A stretch of 64,000 nt of DNA from NCBI RefSeq assembly GCF_014356525.2, contig NC_052506.1, positions 14,258,783-14,322,782 on the forward strand, in the 5' to 3' direction. This DNA comes from Nilaparvata lugens. Taxonomy: Eukaryota > Arthropoda > Insecta > Hemiptera > Delphacidae. The position numbers and the translations under genes are program-made. Shown here in pieces: positions 24,761 through 34,382 of this stretch. Within the stretch, counting starts at the first letter, position 1, and each line of letters opens with the position of its first letter. Under the pieces are notes generated by a model, which saw only the letters and a program-made list of their open reading frames with translations, did not search any database and was not told the DNA's origin.

Positions 24761-24900
24761 TTACTGAACTTCTTTCACCATGCTCGTGAGTGGCGTGTAC
24801 TCCATCACACGATCGCTAATTAAAACGCAATACGCGGAAGTATTTGCAGGTACTGCACTATTAAATTCCATTTCAATACGAACATCTGTCGATGATTTCT
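24761..24900 (-). pseudogene. Hexon (major capsid) C-terminal remnant, element 1
   Basis: Only the last 45 or so codons remain, including IEMEFNSAVP and AYCVLISDRVMEYTPL, ending in a stop at 24761. They align with the C-terminus of the intact 417-residue hexon of element 2. The match stops at about 24900, and some 60 bp later the penton gene ends. So about 370 hexon codons and the small ORF before them have been deleted. The element cannot make its own major capsid protein. Confidence 0.85.
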
Positions 24901-24914
24901 AATGACTTGATTAT

Positions 24915-24937
24915 GCGTACACGTACTACGTGTACGC
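24915..24937. other. Perfect 11-bp palindrome at the hexon deletion scar
   Basis: GCGTACACGTA, one base, then its exact reverse complement. It sits in the 60 bp between the hexon remnant and the penton stop, so it may be tied to the deletion event or may be an original viral hairpin. Confidence 0.8.
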
Positions 24938-24959
24938 GGGTTGAAAATAAGATATCCCA

Positions 24960-25673
24960 TTACTTTTGTTTTTCACGTATGTGCAGTCTAATTGTAATTG
25001 TATCTCCGCGGAAATCAATAAACGATCCGTTCTGGTCTGTTACCTTTACATTAATAGTTTGAATTCGACGTGTATTGAAAGGTACATAAATAATTGGAGA
25101 GGGTACTTCATTTATTAAATAACCGCTAGGAACCTTTGGCAAAAATTCGTAGATTATATGTTTTTCTTTTCCGTTAAAGTAACTGCCACATGCTAAATTA
25201 CATTCAACAAGAATACCATCAATGCTCGATATGTTAACCAGATGTTTGGAATAATGCCATTTATTTGCTTGTAAAACTACATTATCAAAACCTAGTATCT
25301 TAGCAATCGAATCAGAACGTGTTAAATCAATAGGCTTATCAGAATAAATTTCAATCTTCATAGTATTTGCATTTGCACGTATAATAAGTCTATTCTTCTT
25401 CTCATCATAGTTCAATTTATGCTTTATAGACTTTATAATATCCTCAAGCTCATATGCACCGGTATCCAACAAGATTAACTTATCACCATATTTGAAGCTA
25501 GAATTTGTTCCTTTGTTTACATTTGCTATACTATTGTAACTACAAAAATTAATCAGACCAATTTCCCATTCACTATTTTTGTCCAATTCTATAATTTCTT
25601 GTAAATGTTCGTAAAGGTTACTGACTTTGATCTTAACGTTATAACGACCATCTTGTGTGTTCAACACAAACAC
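24960..25673 (-). pseudogene. Penton-like (minor jelly-roll) capsid protein, element 1
   Basis: The frame of about 237 codons is open and matches the element 2 penton over its whole length (EIGLIN, NSSFKYGD, LGFD, NKWHYSK, FLPKVPSGYLINE, DFRGDTITIRLHIR). In adintoviruses and Polintons this protein is thought to fill the capsid vertices. No ATG is present. The position equal to the element 2 start codon is GTG, and an in-frame stop lies just upstream. Translation would therefore need a non-standard start, and I class it as a probable pseudogene with an otherwise well-kept frame. Confidence 0.75.
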
Positions 25674-25677
25674 TTAA

Positions 25678-26039
25678 TTACAACTGATTTGCAAGAAACA
25701 ATAACGTGAGATGACCACAAATATCACTATCTAATGGTTGCAGGTGATCCAAATTATAAAATATATTACTCCATTTTCTTTTTTCCAATATTTGTCCAAT
25801 TCGTATGGAGGTTGTAAATTTCCAATTGGATCAAAATACCATACATTACTTCCTACCTTCTTATATGCAATCCAGTGTGTCCCCGGTTGGCTGTGCTTGT
25901 CCAAATTCACGATCGCATTTTCGTTTTTTAGAATTTTTTTGGGTAATGCATCTAGCATATATATTCCTCTTAAATGAATTTGTAATAAGCTAGCCCAATC
26001 CATTAAATCATAGTTACTCAATTCTCCTTCAATATTCAT
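25678..26039 (-). pseudogene. Adenain-like cysteine protease, element 1, frameshifted
   Basis: Relative of the adenovirus maturation protease. The N-terminal 95 or so residues are in frame (LRGIYMLDALPKK, GTHWIAYKK with the catalytic His, YFDPIGNLQPP with the Asp). Near 25765 the frame breaks. The catalytic Cys block (ICGHLTLLF) lies in another frame ending at 25678. The intact copy in element 2 shows what is missing. With the break as it stands, no active protease is made. Confidence 0.82.
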
Positions 26040-26722
26040 GGTTTTTCTTGCTCTTCTTTGACCTCTTCTTTGTTGTTCTACGTTTCTTAACTTGAGGGAA
26101 TAAACTCACACCATATGATGATGGTGGGGGTGGGGGTGGAATTAAAAGTCGCCCACCACTAAGAGGGGGTACGGCTTTAAATAATACCCTTTACCTGCTA
26201 TATGTTGTTTCAACTGAGCTATAGCCTTGCGTCTAATATCATTACTATAACTTCTCCTCTCATTCTTCTTCTTCTTCTTCTTCTTTCTCAAAGAACCACC
26301 AAAGTAATTTTTAGCTTTCATTACATTCGTAACAAGGTAACTGAGACCTCTCTCGGCTAGGGGAGTTTTCGGATTTTTAAAAATTTCCCACGCTGCGTTC
26401 GCTAGAATTCTGTCAGCTTTGGCTCGATTAGAATTATCACTATTTAGTGAATATGCTATATCGTGGGCCTTACAAGCCTGGTCAAGTTTGTTTATTCCAG
26501 GATCTCCACGTGCTAATCGCTTTTCAAGTTTGGTTCCTGGTCCGCAATACTGGTACCCAGGTGCTATGGGGATTTCAAAGGGTGTTACATCGATCAATTT
26601 ATTTAAAATAGTTGAAGTAATACCTGTAGCAGCCCCTGCCGCCCCCTTAAGTACTTTCGCGGCCGAGCTTAAGAAGCCTCTCCCCGTTTTCTTCCACTTT
26701 GCTTTCTCTTACATACCACCAT
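26029..26722 (-). pseudogene. Phospholipase A2-domain capsid protein, element 1, frameshifted
   Basis: The central open part (26142-26597) holds the secreted-type PLA2 signature seen in parvovirus VP1: the Ca-loop YQYCGPGT and the active-site ACKAHDIAYS with the His-Asp pair. The basic N-terminus (ATG at 26722) and the Lys/Arg-rich C-terminal tail (to about 26029, overlapping the protease start) are in other frames, with breaks near 26680 and 26160. In the known viruses such a domain helps particles leave endosomes. Here the gene is broken at both sides of the enzyme domain. Confidence 0.8.
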
Positions 26723-26759
26723 TTTCATTACCTTTCAACTCAATGGTTGAACATTAACT

Positions 26760-27264
26760 AAAGTTAATTAATTAATCATTACACTAACTTAATCTAAAAG
26801 AAAAATGGAAATTTTCTATTAATTTGGAATAATACTTTGAATTCATCTATTCAGATTGCAAAATGCATTTCAAAAACAGATGGCCCCATGCGTTATCTCC
26901 TATTCTCGCTACTGCTTTTTCCTCTATTACGAAAGCCATGACAAAAATCAGTCGTGAGTTCCTTTTTAATCCTGCCTTCCTATACTGCCAGTTGAAGTGA
27001 ATCCATATTATTCACTTTATATGTGGCTTGCACCCAACTCGAGCCCCCTGGCACGTTGCCGCTTTTTCCTCTATTGCAAAAGCCATGTGTGTTGAGTTTG
27101 CTCTCCTTTACTTCCTCATTCGTATACTGTACTAGTGAATCCATTCTGCTCCTCGGGCGGCCTTGTGAAGGTCGGGAGGGCGTTGAGCCGACCTTGACAC
27201 AGTGAGCGATCGGCCGATGTTGTCAGCTCATGCGCATGCTTGCGCGTGCGTGCATACATCAAGC
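26760..27264. other. Non-coding divergent region of element 1
   Basis: Between the capsid module and the replication transcript. It holds words shared with the left border repeats (agtgaatccat at about 26996 and 27130) and two related segments (ctactgctttttcctctatt at about 26910 and ccgctttttcctctattg at about 27060). No gene seen. Confidence 0.4.
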
Positions 27265-27275
27265 TATATATAAAA
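27265..27275 (+). promoter_or_regulatory. TATA-like box of the putative PolB transcript
   Basis: TATATATAAAA lies about 30 bp before a possible transcription start near 27296, and the following 1.4 kb contains exon-like units with good splice sites leading to the PolB ATG. Confidence 0.4.
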
Positions 27276-27295
27276 ACACATTTTTAATTTCTTAT

Positions 27296-27409
27296 CACTT
27301 AATGCAGCTTGGAGAGTGCACTTGTCTACACGTACTAGCTGCCGAGGAGGCCTATCACAATTGGCGAGCACTGCATACTCCACAGAGGTCACCGCTAACA
27401 TTATTGATT
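27296..27409 (+). other. Putative leader exon 1 of the PolB transcript
   Basis: From the expected start site after the TATA box to a strong donor (GATT|GTAAGT). It contains an ATG at about 27302 with 36 open codons to the splice site, which may be a short upstream ORF or chance. Confidence 0.3.
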
Positions 27410-27514
27410 GTAAGTAAAAATTTTTGTTACATTCTCATATTTTTGTGAAATAACACTAAATTGATTTTTATAATATATATTTGGTTACAGTTTGGTTTCA
27501 TTGTTTTTCCACAG

Positions 27515-27665
27515 CATTTTCTCACCTCACTACTCGGTCTCATAAGCAGTTGTGCTCTCGTGAGGGAAACTTACCTGCATCGAGAAAATCATAGCCGAGG
27601 AGCTACCTGAACCGAGTCGAGGAGCTGAGAGAAGTCGATTATTTCATTTCGTCAAATCAACACAT
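27515..27665 (+). repeat. Putative leader exon 2, duplicated unit
   Basis: Bounded by an acceptor (ttgtttttccacag) and a donor (CACAT|GTAAGT). The same unit with its flanks occurs again at 28527-28716, so the two are a dispersed duplication about 1 kb apart, with splice signals kept in both. Confidence 0.4.
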
Positions 27666-27888
27666 GTAAGTTCATTTTTACTTAAATTTTCCTCTTCTCC
27701 GAGGACAATATTGTTCTCCATGTTAGATCCTTCAACAAGGAAGTAAGAGGAGCTCATTTTTCAAACATGAATCTTATCTTGACAGTGTTTTCTATCATCA
27801 ATATGACATTTTAATATTTAACCAACCAGAAAGATGCATTTCATTTATTTACAATATTGCACACATACTTGATTTTGATCTTTCTTTG

Positions 27889-28358
27889 TCAATCTTGTTC
27901 TAAGCCTGTTTCATCTGAAGAATCTCGTAAAAAATTCCAGATAAGTTTATTTAATTGTTCTTTTGTTAAATGAGCATTGTTTTCTATTATAACCTTCTTA
28001 ATTCTATTGATAGACTGTGTAATTATTGCACACACACATGTGCCTGGGATATTGACATTCCCCAGAATTTATCATATGATGTACCATATAAATCACAAAC
28101 TGAAATATGATTATAGTTATCACTATGCCAAACTCCTAATTTTTCATAATCTCTCACAAAAGTTAAATATTGTAGATTTGTCCATCCTTTTTCTGCTAAC
28201 TGGTCCAATATATCTAGGTGCATGTCCAAGAGTTCACTTAATTTATATTGATATCTCATTTTTTCTAAAGGAACAGAATGGTATTCACTTAATTGATTAA
28301 AATGTCTATCTATAATGAATTGAACGCACAAATCTGAAGACTTTAACTCAGACTCCAC
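27889..28358 (-). pseudogene. Hypothetical element 1 protein, broken in a CA microsatellite
   Basis: From an ATG at 28358 the frame runs about 100 residues (starting MESELKSSDLCVQFIIDRHF; leucine-rich and helical, with LDMHLDILDQLAEKGWTN). It then breaks in a short (CA)n tract near 28030. Another frame continues about 45 codons (NRIKKVIIENNAHLTKEQLN) to a stop at 27889. No family recognised. It lies between the PLA2 gene and the IAP-like gene, on the capsid strand. A small helical, death-fold-like protein is one possibility, but only a guess. Confidence 0.4.
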
Positions 28359-28526
28359 TGATCCATCTCAGTACAGTAGCTTGATGTTGTATCAGCAAAG
28401 ACAAGATCACTACTAACAGATTAGCTTGCTCTAGCTTATTATTATTATGAAAAGCACACTCTAGCGATAATTTATTGTACTTTATAATATATATTTGGTT
28501 ACAGTTTGGTTTCATTGTTTTCACAG

Positions 28527-28716
28527 CATTTTCTCACCTCTGCACTCGAGGAGTCAAAGGCAGTATCTACACCTGAGAGGAATCGATCATACCATAGGCC
28601 GCTATCTACACCTGTACCATAGACCGCTATCTACACCTGTACCATAGACCGCTATCTTACCATAGGCCGCTATCTACACCTCTACACTCGAGGAGATTCA
28701 CGCAGCATCAACACAT
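28527..28716 (+). repeat. Putative leader exon 3, duplicated unit with minisatellite
   Basis: Second copy of the unit at 27515, again between an acceptor (gttttcacag) and a donor (ACAT|GTAAGT). Its middle (about 28592-28690) holds three to four copies of a 25-bp unit, accatagaccgctatctaca plus cctgt. Confidence 0.45.
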
Positions 28717-28824
28717 GTAAGTTCATTTTTACTTCGATTTTATCCTCTGAGGAGGAAAATTGTGCTCCGAGCACAGTTTTTCTCCTCCGAGCACAGTGTT
28801 TGTCCTCGGAGGATAAAAAACCTT

Positions 28825-29439
28825 CTACATTATACTGCATGCTTGTGATTTTTTCGCTTCATCTATATGATGAGCGTCTTTTGTCTTAGACTCATCAGCA
28901 TAATATATACAAAACGGTGTATGCATTACTTTTTCAAATGGTTCAACGATAATATATTTACAAAACACACATTGTAGATAGTGATAGTTATGTAAGAAAT
29001 AACCATTTCTTGCAAAATAGTCTGCTCTATCAGTTAATGGTTTGCAAATGTAACAATGTAGATGGTGTGGAGGTAGTTTTTCAAAGTACTCTCCTTGTAC
29101 AGATAAATCTTCTGGCATATTAGTAAATGATAAATATCTTTCTTCATATTCTCGTAGAATATTATTATCGTAATTCTCATCTTCAATTGTTATATTTCCT
29201 TTCCTTCTACAATTTGGGCTAAACTTTGCATGTTCGTTGGCTACAACATCATTTTGCTCCCAATCTCCTATACAAACTGAACAAAATACGCAGCGTACAA
29301 TATCCGGTTCACTTGCGAATACAAAACCGTCTTTCGCCATATTTTCTGCCGACAAATTCTGACTAGTTTTTGTCCATTTTTTATCGAATGTTAATAATCT
29401 CAATCTTTCATGTAACATTATCTGTCCTTGTGATAACAT
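28825..29439 (-). CDS. Viral IAP-like protein with BIR domain and C-terminal CaaX box
   Basis: 204 residues from the first ATG (29439); a frame extends four codons further without ATG. Residues 12-77 form a canonical BIR: ERLRLLTFDKKW, then zinc ligands Cys50, Cys53, His70 and Cys77 with exact C-x2-C-x16-H-x6-C spacing and the GDW motif. A second, degenerate BIR lies at about 100-177 (ARNGYFL, CVFC, HTPFC). No RING finger follows. The last four residues are CSIM, a typical farnesylation (CaaX) signal. BIR proteins of insect viruses usually block caspases or their activation. The frame is intact although most of the element is broken. It reads opposite to PolB, about 100 bp away. Confidence 0.85.
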   Translation of the reverse strand: MLSQGQIMLHERLRLLTFDKKWTKTSQNLSAENMAKDGFVFASEPDIVRCVFCSVCIGDWEQNDVVANEHAKFSPNCRRKGNITIEDENYDNNILREYEERYLSFTNMPEDLSVQGEYFEKLPPHHLHCYICKPLTDRADYFARNGYFLHNYHYLQCVFCKYIIVEPFEKVMHTPFCIYYADESKTKDAHHIDEAKKSQACSIM

Positions 29440-29540
29440 CGTGAATGCCAATTCACAACTGATTGTGAATTACATTCCTTTACACATACTATTAATTGCC
29501 TATGCCATCCTGATCATTATTCTTTTGTTTTTTCAGTATC

Positions 29541-32500
29541 ATGCCGAGGGAACGCAGACTTCGTGGGATCAATTCAAGCGCAGTTCGCCATCGCATCAGT
29601 TTTGAGGACGAGGATATTGACATTGAGAGTGTGCTTGAGAGGACGAAAACTCGAGTTTTCGAGATAATTAGGGAGCATGCGGCACGGTATGATGCAAATG
29701 TAAGTGGTACATAGTGCTTAACGTTTTATTGTATAAATTAGTGGTGCTGGATGACAAGGTTGATGAGTCTGTTTCATCTCTAATAAATCTACATAGTTAC
29801 TCCAACATAGCGCTAAACGTGCTTGAGAACTATGAAGATTTTAATGAGCATTTTTTCTTGGCTGTGAGAAAAATCATCATGTCTTTCGAAAATTTCGTAA
29901 GACATGGGTCTGGATGGGTGTTGAAGAAATTGAATCACTGGATGTAAATGTAACAAATATAATCCAATATACACATCCAGTTTCATTCAAACACCCCAGT
30001 TTTTGAAAAACAAAAAATGTATTATAAATGTCAAAAATCTTTCTGACGAAAAATGTTTTTTGTGGTCGGTCCTCGCATATTTCCATCAGAAACCAAGGAA
30101 CTCGAACTTGACTGTAAAGTATTTGAGCAAGTTTGCTCACAGACTCAATATGCGAGGTGTAAATTTCCCGGTGACGACACGCGATATTAAGAAATTCGAA
30201 ATACTCAATCCGGACATTGCAATTCACGTCATCGCGTATGACAACAAAAAATTTTTTCCCTACCGTACAAGCATTTTCCGCACGCGTAAACACCAAATTA
30301 ATCTTTTAATGTTGAAAGGCGATGCAGGAAAAACTCATTATTGTTTAGTAAATACCGCGAACGGGAAAAACGGGCTATCGCGTCTTCTCTCCCACCTTTC
30401 AAAATGCCACGGTCAAGTACACATTTGCAATTTCTGTTTTCACCGGTTCATATCAAACAAATCTATAAATGTAGACGGGAAAGCAAATTTGATGAAACAT
30501 ATGGAACTTTGTTCCAAGTTTGAATCTCAACGCGTTTCATATCCTAAACGCGGAGAGACAATTAAATTCAAGAAACTAGGCGCGACGTTGAAGAAAAAGT
30601 ACACTATTTACGCGGATTTAGAAACATACGTGTGAATATTGATAATGATGATGATGATGATTCCGATTCCGATGAAATTACTCGTAGTTACACCAAGAAA
30701 ACGGCGCGGCATATTCCTTGCGGGTATTGTTTCGTTGTTATAGATGTAAACGGAGAAATCGCCTACGGACCTGTACTCCATAGATCGAGTAGTTTAGACG
30801 AAAAAATCATGGAGAAATTTCTTCAGGAAATTACAGATCTTGGCGAAATTTTGTATGAGGATATGAAACGTGAAATTCCGATGCAACATTTGTCCGAAAG
30901 TGAAGAGCGCGAATTTCAAAATTCAGTAAACTGCGGGCTTTGTGCTGAACCGTTCTCAGAAACCGATATTAAATGTCGTCACCACGCGCACGAAACCGGT
31001 AATTACCTATGTGCAGCACATGTTTCTTGCAATTTAACAGCGCGTACTCCAGATTACATTTCGTGTTATTTCCATAATTTCTCCGGTTTTGATTCGCATT
31101 TTATTCTGAAATCGCTCGGTAAATGTAAAAAAGAAATTTCCTGCATCGCAAATACGTCAGAGAGATTTTTGACACTTTCAGTAGGCAAAATTAAATTTCT
31201 AGATTCCTACAAGTTTATGTCTGAATCCTTGGAAGTATTGGTGCGTAATTTGGTAGAAAGTACAGACATGGAAAAGAAGTTCGAAAGATTATTTTCGGTG
31301 TTTCATGATCCACCTCGCGAACACAGACAGCTCTTGTTGAAAAAAGGAGTATATCCCTACTCGTACATGAGCTGTCCCGAAAAATTCGCGGAAACATCGC
31401 TCCCTCCCATTGAATGTTTTCATAACGACTTAACTGATACACCTCTGTCTCGCGAAGAATATGAGCATGCGCAAAGAGTGTTCTCAACATTCAAGCTGAA
31501 AAATCTGGGTGAATATCACGATTTTTATTTATGTTTGGACGTTATGTATTAGCAACAGTATTTGAATCTATGAGGTCTACGCTTTTTTCCTCATACGGCC
31601 TCGATGTGACCCATTTTCTTTCCCTCGCGGACTTCACCTGGAATTGCATGTTGAAGTACACTAAAGTCGAATTGCAATTACTTACAGATCCGGACATGCA
31701 TCTCATGTTCGAAGCGGGAATGAGAGGCGGGGTCTCATTTATCGGTAAACGTTATTGTGAGGCGAATAATAAACATCTACCTGAGACATACGATCCCTCA
31801 AAACCGTCTAATTATCTCCTTTACGTGGATGCTAATTCTCTTTACGCGGATGCTATGAGCAGACCCCTCCCTTTTGGGAATTTCAAATTCCTCACAGAGG
31901 AAGAAATTTCCAAACTTGATTTCGCGAATTTGGACAGCAATTCAGGAACTGGTTACATAATTGAATGCGATCTCGAGTACCCGAAAGATTTACACGATAA
32001 ACATGCCAGCTTCCCTCTCGCGCCGCTACACTTAACTCCCCCGCGGGAATTGCTGTCCGAGTATCAGACAAATGAGAACGGTCAGGGAGTGACCAGAAAA
32101 CTCATGAACACACTTTTTAACCGTGAAAAGTACATTGTACACTATGTCAATTAAAACTCTACCTTCAGCTCGGTTTGAAATTATTGAAAGTACATCGCGT
32201 CATTAGTTTTTCCCAATCTCCCTGGCTGAAAAGCTACATCGACTTCAATATCCGGAATAGACAGAACGCGAAAAATAAATTTGAAATATCCTTCTTTAAG
32301 GCATGTTGTAATCTTTGTTTTGGTAAGACTATACAATCAGTTCGGAAACACATTAATGTTAAAATTATTACAGACGAAAAACGATTAGACAAGTACATTT
32401 CAAATCCGTTATGCAAACGCTGGCAAATAATTAGTCCGGACGTGATCGCGGTTTTCTCTCGTAAATTGGAACTTAAAATGAACAAACCTGTCTATTCCGG

Positions 32501-33100
32501 CTTTTCCGTACTGGAGTTGAGTAAATTCCATATGTACGAATTCTTTTATTGCAAATTACAAAAAATCGTACCCTGGAACCGCGTAGAACTCTGTATGACC
32601 GACACCGACAGTTTTCTTCTAAACCTAAAAGTCGAAGATGTGTATCAGTTGATTAGAGAAAATTTGACCCTTTTCGATACTTCTAACTATCCACCTGCCC
32701 ACCCTTGCTTTTCCATGGAAAGAAATAAAGTTGTAGGTAAGTTTAAGGATGAAACGGGCTCAAGGCCGATCTCTAAATTTATAGGTCTTAGATCAAACTT
32801 TACAGCTTTTTAGTTTGTAATGAGAATGATGACGAGGTTGTAAATAAATGCGTAGCAAAAGGAGTAAAGTCATCGGTTAAATGTAGAAAACTTAATTTTA
32901 ATTTGTATAAGAAATCATTGTTTGAACGTAGTGTACATGTAGAAAAATTTAGTATGTTAAGATCCTATAACCATAGTATGTTTCAGGTCGAATGTGCAAA
33001 AATTTGTTTGAGTCCTTATGACGATAAAAGATACATTGCAGAAGATGGTCTGAATACTCTCCCTTTCGGTCATTATAGTCTCAACACTTCAACTGATTGA
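29541..33100 (+). pseudogene. Protein-primed-type family B DNA polymerase, element 1, multiply frameshifted
   Basis: About 1,180 codons of the PolB found in Polintons and adintoviruses, spread over several frames. A good acceptor (gttttttcag) stands just before the ATG. Visible blocks: GSGWVLKK near 29915; KCFLWSVLAYFH near 30055; exonuclease motif ADLET near 30615; exonuclease motif FHNFSGFDSHF near 31070; polymerase motif A DANSLY at 31828-31845; motif B FKACCNLCFGKT near 32300; motif C DTDS at 32601-32612; and the C-terminal GLNTLPFGHY near 33060. Breaks lie near 29710, 29925, 30003, 30632, 31545, 32155 and 32813. Most are 1-2 base changes in short runs, so either decay or sequencing error in homopolymers is possible. 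All catalytic motifs are kept. Confidence 0.9.
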
Positions 33101-33160
33101 TCAGTATGTGTCGTGACAATCATCCAACACCACTAATTTGATTTGTCTGTTGTAAATATC

Positions 33161-34114
33161 ATGAATATTATTAGATCTAAGCTAGCTTTAGAGCTTCATA
33201 GCGTGCCGCGTGTGAACTATCCCACTCGCAAATATGAACTGAAAAGTGAAAAAGATCTCCTTCAAGCAGACCTTATTGAAATGATAAGTTTATCACGTTT
33301 TAATAAGGGTTATAAATATATCTTAGTTGTTATTAATTGTTTTACAAAATTTGCATATTGTGTACCATTAAAAGACAAGACAAGTCAATCTGTATTTAAC
33401 GCTCTCCAACCAATTATTTCTAAAAATAAGGGCATTAAGCTGTTCCAAACAGATCAGGGAACAGAATTCTTCAATTCAAAAGTTAAAGCATTATTAGATA
33501 AATATAGTATTAAACATTACCATGTTTTTACCGATAAGAAAGCCTCCATAGTTGAAAGGTTTAATAGAACACTTAAAGCAAAAATTTATAGATATTTAAC
33601 TGAGCACGGAACAAAAAACTGGTTAACCAATCTAGACAGTTTAGTTAAAAATTATAATGCTACAGTGCACAGTTCAATTAGAATGAAACCTAAAGATGTT
33701 CGCAGGAAAGATCGTACACATGTTTTATCGTCATTGAATTCTGCATTCAATAGACGATATAAATTGAAAAATTCAAAACCAAAATTTAAGCTAGGCGATA
33801 TCGTGCGAATCTCGAAGAAACGATTATTTTTCGATAAATCTTATAACATAAACTGGAGCGCAGAGTATTTTGTGATTCATTCTATATTTCCTTCCAAACC
33901 TATAACCTACTCACTGAGAGATCTAAACGGTGAAGTAATTAGTGGTCGGTTTTATGCAGAAGAAATTAAAAAAACGCAATTAAACGAAACGGAGAGACAA
34001 GTGTATTTGATTGAAAAAATATTAAAACGTGATAAAAAAGGATTGTTAGTGAAATGGATTGGATTTTCTAAACCTAGCTATATTAGTAAAGATCAATTAT
34101 TAGATGAAAAATAA
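33161..34114 (+). CDS. Retrovirus-like integrase with C-terminal chromodomain, element 1
   Basis: 317 residues from the ATG at 33161 (the frame opens six codons earlier without ATG). It would insert the linear viral DNA into the host genome. The rve core carries the DDE triad: Asp in LLQADLIEM, Asp in FQTDQGTEF, Glu in SIVERFNRTLK, with 60 and 33 residues between. An SH3-like region follows (FKLGDIVRISKKRLF). The last 40 residues (VYLIEKILK, GLLVKWIGF) form a chromodomain-like end, as in Maverick/Polinton integrases. The N-terminal zinc-finger part is short or absent. The frame is intact and lies directly after PolB on the same strand. The type, not an LTR-element pol, is supported by the neighbours. 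Confidence 0.9.
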   Translation: MNIIRSKLALELHSVPRVNYPTRKYELKSEKDLLQADLIEMISLSRFNKGYKYILVVINCFTKFAYCVPLKDKTSQSVFNALQPIISKNKGIKLFQTDQGTEFFNSKVKALLDKYSIKHYHVFTDKKASIVERFNRTLKAKIYRYLTEHGTKNWLTNLDSLVKNYNATVHSSIRMKPKDVRRKDRTHVLSSLNSAFNRRYKLKNSKPKFKLGDIVRISKKRLFFDKSYNINWSAEYFVIHSIFPSKPITYSLRDLNGEVISGRFYAEEIKKTQLNETERQVYLIEKILKRDKKGLLVKWIGFSKPSYISKDQLLDEK

Positions 34115-34382
34115 TCAATTGTAAATAATCTATTGTAAATATCATGATGTACATTTGTTGAAAATATATTTGTCATCATAAAAAATTGGTTCTCATTTCG
34201 TAATATAAGAATCTTTTGAACATCCATAATCTGTCTGATGATGAGGAGAGGAGGTGGAGAGTGTTGCTCTGCATTCCAATCTCTGGGAAACGCCTCTCTC
34301 ACACATGTAGCGTCATCATGACCTCGGTCATTGTTCTAAATTTTCAGTGGCTTATCAGATCACGTACTGTACGTTTGTAATC

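Noticed and set aside
29701..29743. A 43-bp intron near the start of PolB (GTAAGT...TTAG)
   Set aside because: Removing it leaves the reading frame broken, and the interior reads as expected polymerase sequence, so a small indel explains the break better.
30341..30523. Overlapping small frame inside PolB
   Set aside because: A shadow frame of the conserved polymerase sequence, with no start context or homology.
33143..34114. Integrase as the missing pol of the gag element at 21013
   Set aside because: It sits between PolB and the packaging ATPase, has the Polinton-type chromodomain end, and is over 10 kb and several viral genes away from gag.
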